Assembly (NCBI GenBank): GCA_950075865.1
Contig: CATMVA010000018.1
Span: 2,925 to 45,668, forward strand
From: an uncultured Oscillospiraceae bacterium
GTDB lineage: Bacteria; Bacillota; Clostridia; Oscillospirales; Oscillospiraceae
DNA: 42,744 nucleotides
Reading direction: 5' to 3'
The notes beneath the pieces are model-generated. The model was not told the DNA's origin and did no database searches. It saw only the letters and a program-made list of their open reading frames with translations. Shown here one piece after another: positions 40,060-42,744 of this stretch (its first letter is position 1; each line of letters begins with the position of its first letter). Made by a program: the position numbers and the translations under genes.

Positions 40060-42744
40060 TCACATGGCATCCCCCTCTCTCATGATCCATTGACGTTTTT
40101 TATACATCAGGTAAGCCGCGCCCAGAAGGAGCATGGCTCCCATTGTATACCAGAGGGTGGTTCCGCTCCCGCCGGTGGCGGGGAGCTCGTAGGAGGCAAT
40201 GTTGGTGTAGACCACTTTGGTGGTATCGTTCACCTTGATGGTACCGGAGGTACTGATCCCCGATTCCACTTTTGAGTCGGCGCCGACAGAGGTCGTGATC
40301 TCGGTATGGTACCCAGCGGTGGTAAGCTCCTCAATGGTGTAAGTGGTGTCCTTGGGAAGGCCCTTGATGACCAAAATATCACCAGCCTGGAGTTTGAAGG
40401 TGTCACCGTTGGCGATATACTCCAGAGCATTACTGCCTTCCAGCAGTTCGCCATTGGCGCCCAGCACCATGGGGACCACATTGTAGTTGTCAAACGCCTG
40501 ATCGTTCAGTGTCAGTTTAAACTCAAACTCTTGATTGTTCTCCACACCGGTGATGTCCTTCTGGATCCATAGGGAACCGGTATCCTTGCCGACTTGCTGT
40601 TCCAGCAGTTCCTCCAGATCCAGCCCCACCGCAGTGGGAAGGGTGAACTGCATCCAGCAGGTGGAGCCGGAAGCGCCCCGCTCGGTATAGTAGAAGTGAA
40701 GCTCGTACTTCTTGATATAGTCCTCGTACACAGGCTCGCCATTCTTGTCGAACTTCAGTGTGCCGTCAGAGTTCTTCTTTTGCTCACCGTGCTTTTCAGA
40801 GCCGTCAGCGTTGAGGAAATCGTCTTCATCAATATAGTCCCAAAGGTTCACATACTCGCCCACAGCGGTGTGAACACCGCCGATGTCGCAAATCAGCTTG
40901 CTCTCCTTGGTCTCGGTATCCACCAGGTAGATCCACATGTCGTCGTCTCCGAAAAAGTAGTACTCCAGGGGGCCCACATACTTCTTGGTGAGGCTGAACT
41001 CCACGCCGAACTGCATTCCAAAGTAGGCGTTGTGGTCACCGCCGAAGTCGGTCGTCGGGAAGGATCTGGCCTCTGTAGCACCAGCAGCCTTTCTCATGTT
41101 CGCCAGAGCCGAATCACCGTGTTTCAGGTCGTGTCCGGAAGTGCCGGCCAGAGAGTCCAGGGGCCAGAAGTTGTTGCTGTACAGCTTACCGCCGCCCCAC
41201 CGATTCATCTCTCTGAAACTATCAAGGTCCTCGATCACGGCAGTTTCAAGGCCATCTTTTACTTGGACCACAGAGGTGAGAGTCCAAGTGTCTCCCACCC
41301 GGTCGAAGCCCAGCTTTCGGTCGGTGAGCTGGGTCTTGCCGCTGGCCTGGCCGTCGTTAAAGAGGTAGGGAGCGCTGATGTTGTACTGAATGTGTCCAGC
41401 GCTGTTCAGTGTATTCTTGGCCAGCCCAAAGGTACAGCCCTCAAAGCCTATATTGTTCTTATTCATGTCGCGGTTGGCCTGGTTGGGCTTATTCACCACA
41501 CCATTGGCATCCGTCCAGGTATTATCGCCCATTCCAGTGGGGAGAGAGCCGGGAGCGTTACCAAAACCCAGCACCGAGCCATTGCTGTTGATACCCTGCT
41601 TGTTGACATATGCCCAGGTTTCCTTATCGTCTTGGGTACCGACGTCCCGTCCGTTGACCTGAAGCATGGCGTCCTCTGGCGAGGAATAGATCTTGCCGTC
41701 GGAGACGTCGTAGTCGTAGAAATTGCTTTCCACTCTCTCCTCCTCCCGCTTGGGCTCGTAGACCATGCGAAGCCTGGAGCCGGCGGTAATGAGGATAAAG
41801 TTGGGATCGGTCTCGGCCGTCTCAGGCCGGTTGGTAATACGGGTAAGCTTAGGATCATACTCGTGGACGATCCAGTCATTCCCCTCTCCATCCCAGATCC
41901 AGATCTCTTTCAAGTCATAGTTGCTCTTCTGGTTGGTAAGGATGATGTTGATATACTTAAGGCCGGGAGCGGCGCTATATTCAAAGATCTCGGTCTTATA
42001 GATCTGGGTCAGGGTCTTCGCCGTGACGATCTTATTGTCATCGCCCATGTAGAGGGCGGTGACAGCGGGTGTAGCCCCATTCCTGGGCAGGATGCCCTGC
42101 TTTCCGGTGGACCCCTTTATTTGCGGATCGCCGTTGTTGTCCGTGTCGATGACCGAGAGCTGTCCGTCCGCTCCCTGCACCGCACGCTCCAAGTATGCGT
42201 AATACTCAACCGTGAAGGTGGGGTTGGCGCCCCGGGTGAGGGCGTATGCCACGGTGCCCTGGCGCTGGGTGTAGGCGGTGAACATGATCTCCATCTCCCC
42301 GGGCTCTCCCTCGGCAGAGAGCTCCTCCCCGTCGACCATGTCCAGGGTCATGAGGCCCAGGGTCTGGGGATCGTCCATGAACTGCTGGAAGGCCTCGGTG
42401 GGGGTGACCTCGGCAACGACCCCGCAGTCGGTGAGGTCCACGTTCTGTCCGTTCCATGTAAGGACGTAATCCAGAACGCCCATGGCCACCACTTCGCCCT
42501 CTTCAGCGGCCAGCCCGGCATACTCGTCGTAAGCGTCCCAGTCCTCGCTCTCGGTGAGGACCAGCTCAAAGCCGGTCTCCTCCTGAGACCCGTCGCCCCC
42601 GGCGGGCTCCTCTGCCTGGGGCAGGAGAACGGTGCCGGTCACATGGAGGGTGAGGTTCACCGCACCATCCTCGCTCTCGGCGGTGAAAGTCTCGTCCAGA
42701 TCCACGGGCTCGGGGGCGGGCAGGGGCTTCACCAGGCACTCGTC
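40060..42744 (-). CDS. LPXTG-anchored fibro-slime-domain protein, likely pilus tip adhesin (5' end beyond window)
   Basis: At least 894 residues are visible; the reading frame is open to the window edge, so the start and signal peptide are missing. The first ~400 visible residues are acidic and unrecognised. A fibro-slime-type domain follows, with 'NAYFGMQFGVEFSLTKKYVG', 'EYYFFGDDDMWIYLVD' and 'LHFYYTERGASGSTCWMQF'. Then comes a Cna_B-like domain ('TYTIEELTTAGYHTEI') and LPATG with a membrane helix about 40 residues from the end. Large multidomain proteins at the head of pilin operons are usually tip adhesins; that role is inferred. It ends 65 bases before the major pilin start, with no terminator between. 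Confidence 0.85.
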   Translation of the reverse strand, partial: DECLVKPLPAPEPVDLDETFTAESEDGAVNLTLHVTGTVLLPQAEEPAGGDGSQEETGFELVLTESEDWDAYDEYAGLAAEEGEVVAMGVLDYVLTWNGQNVDLTDCGVVAEVTPTEAFQQFMDDPQTLGLMTLDMVDGEELSAEGEPGEMEIMFTAYTQRQGTVAYALTRGANPTFTVEYYAYLERAVQGADGQLSVIDTDNNGDPQIKGSTGKQGILPRNGATPAVTALYMGDDNKIVTAKTLTQIYKTEIFEYSAAPGLKYINIILTNQKSNYDLKEIWIWDGEGNDWIVHEYDPKLTRITNRPETAETDPNFILITAGSRLRMVYEPKREEERVESNFYDYDVSDGKIYSSPEDAMLQVNGRDVGTQDDKETWAYVNKQGINSNGSVLGFGNAPGSLPTGMGDNTWTDANGVVNKPNQANRDMNKNNIGFEGCTFGLAKNTLNSAGHIQYNISAPYLFNDGQASGKTQLTDRKLGFDRVGDTWTLTSVVQVKDGLETAVIEDLDSFREMNRWGGGKLYSNNFWPLDSLAGTSGHDLKHGDSALANMRKAAGATEARSFPTTDFGGDHNAYFGMQFGVEFSLTKKYVGPLEYYFFGDDDMWIYLVDTETKESKLICDIGGVHTAVGEYVNLWDYIDEDDFLNADGSEKHGEQKKNSDGTLKFDKNGEPVYEDYIKKYELHFYYTERGASGSTCWMQFTLPTAVGLDLEELLEQQVGKDTGSLWIQKDITGVENNQEFEFKLTLNDQAFDNYNVVPMVLGANGELLEGSNALEYIANGDTFKLQAGDILVIKGLPKDTTYTIEELTTAGYHTEITTSVGADSKVESGISTSGTIKVNDTTKVVYTNIASYELPATGGSGTTLWYTMGAMLLLGAAYLMYKKRQWIMREGDAM

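Overview
The window looks like a chromosomal segment of a GC-rich, anaerobic, spore-forming Firmicute, probably an Oscillospiraceae relative of the Flavonifractor / Pseudoflavonifractor / Lawsonibacter type. The reasons are strong G/C bias at third codon positions, Gram-positive features (LPXTG pilins, two sortases, a VanW-like protein), several sporulation genes (spoIIQ-like, spoVT, dpaA, dpaB), and anaerobic flavin metabolism (EtfA/EtfB with a D-lactate/glycolate-oxidase-type dehydrogenase). Genus placement is inference. I saw no rRNA, tRNA, CRISPR array, insertion sequence or prophage.

Layout. 1-5.3 kb: VanW-domain cell-wall protein (-), XpaC-like membrane protein (+), and a GntR/YtrA-type regulator-ATPase-permease operon (-) behind a consensus promoter with an 11-bp palindrome. 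5.3-8.3 kb: rpsF-ssb-rpsR operon, galU and queT (-), the last with a structured leader. 8.4-14.1 kb: spoIIQ-like M23 protein (-), a 999-aa MacB/FtsX-type ABC transporter (+), a small tail-anchored protein behind a sigma-G-like promoter (-), a 28-codon membrane peptide ORF (+), rpiB (-) and spoVT (-). 14.2-19.5 kb: two overlapping fused ATPase-permease genes (-). 19.7-24.4 kb: the amino-sugar operon nagE-nagB-nagA-AraC regulator (+).

24.4-29.9 kb: a secreted LysM / FMN_bind / pyridoxamine-phosphate-oxidase-like fusion (-), asnA behind an attenuator-like terminator (+), a flavin-barrel lipoprotein (+), and a hybrid histidine kinase (-). 30.0-31.5 kb: dpaAB dipicolinate synthase behind a sigma-K-like promoter (+). 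31.5-35.5 kb: a decayed TRAP permease tail, then a dehydrogenase-EtfA-EtfB operon (-) resembling electron-bifurcating lactate dehydrogenase. 35.6 kb to the end: a sortase-assembled pilus operon (-), read as tip adhesin (5' end outside the window), major pilin, class C sortase, minor pilin, second sortase.

How the parts work together. spoIIQ, spoVT and dpaAB carry sequences resembling sigma-F, sigma-G and sigma-K promoters, in keeping with the compartments used for these genes in Bacillus, and one unrecognised small gene appears to join the sigma-G set. The nag genes take up GlcNAc by PTS and convert it to fructose-6-phosphate. The EtfAB-dehydrogenase set probably couples 2-hydroxyacid oxidation to flavin-based electron bifurcation. 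The LysM-flavin fusion and the nearby flavin-barrel lipoprotein suggest an envelope redox activity of unknown function; this is the least explained part of the window. Promoter, riboswitch and attenuator calls rest on reading by eye and are predictions.
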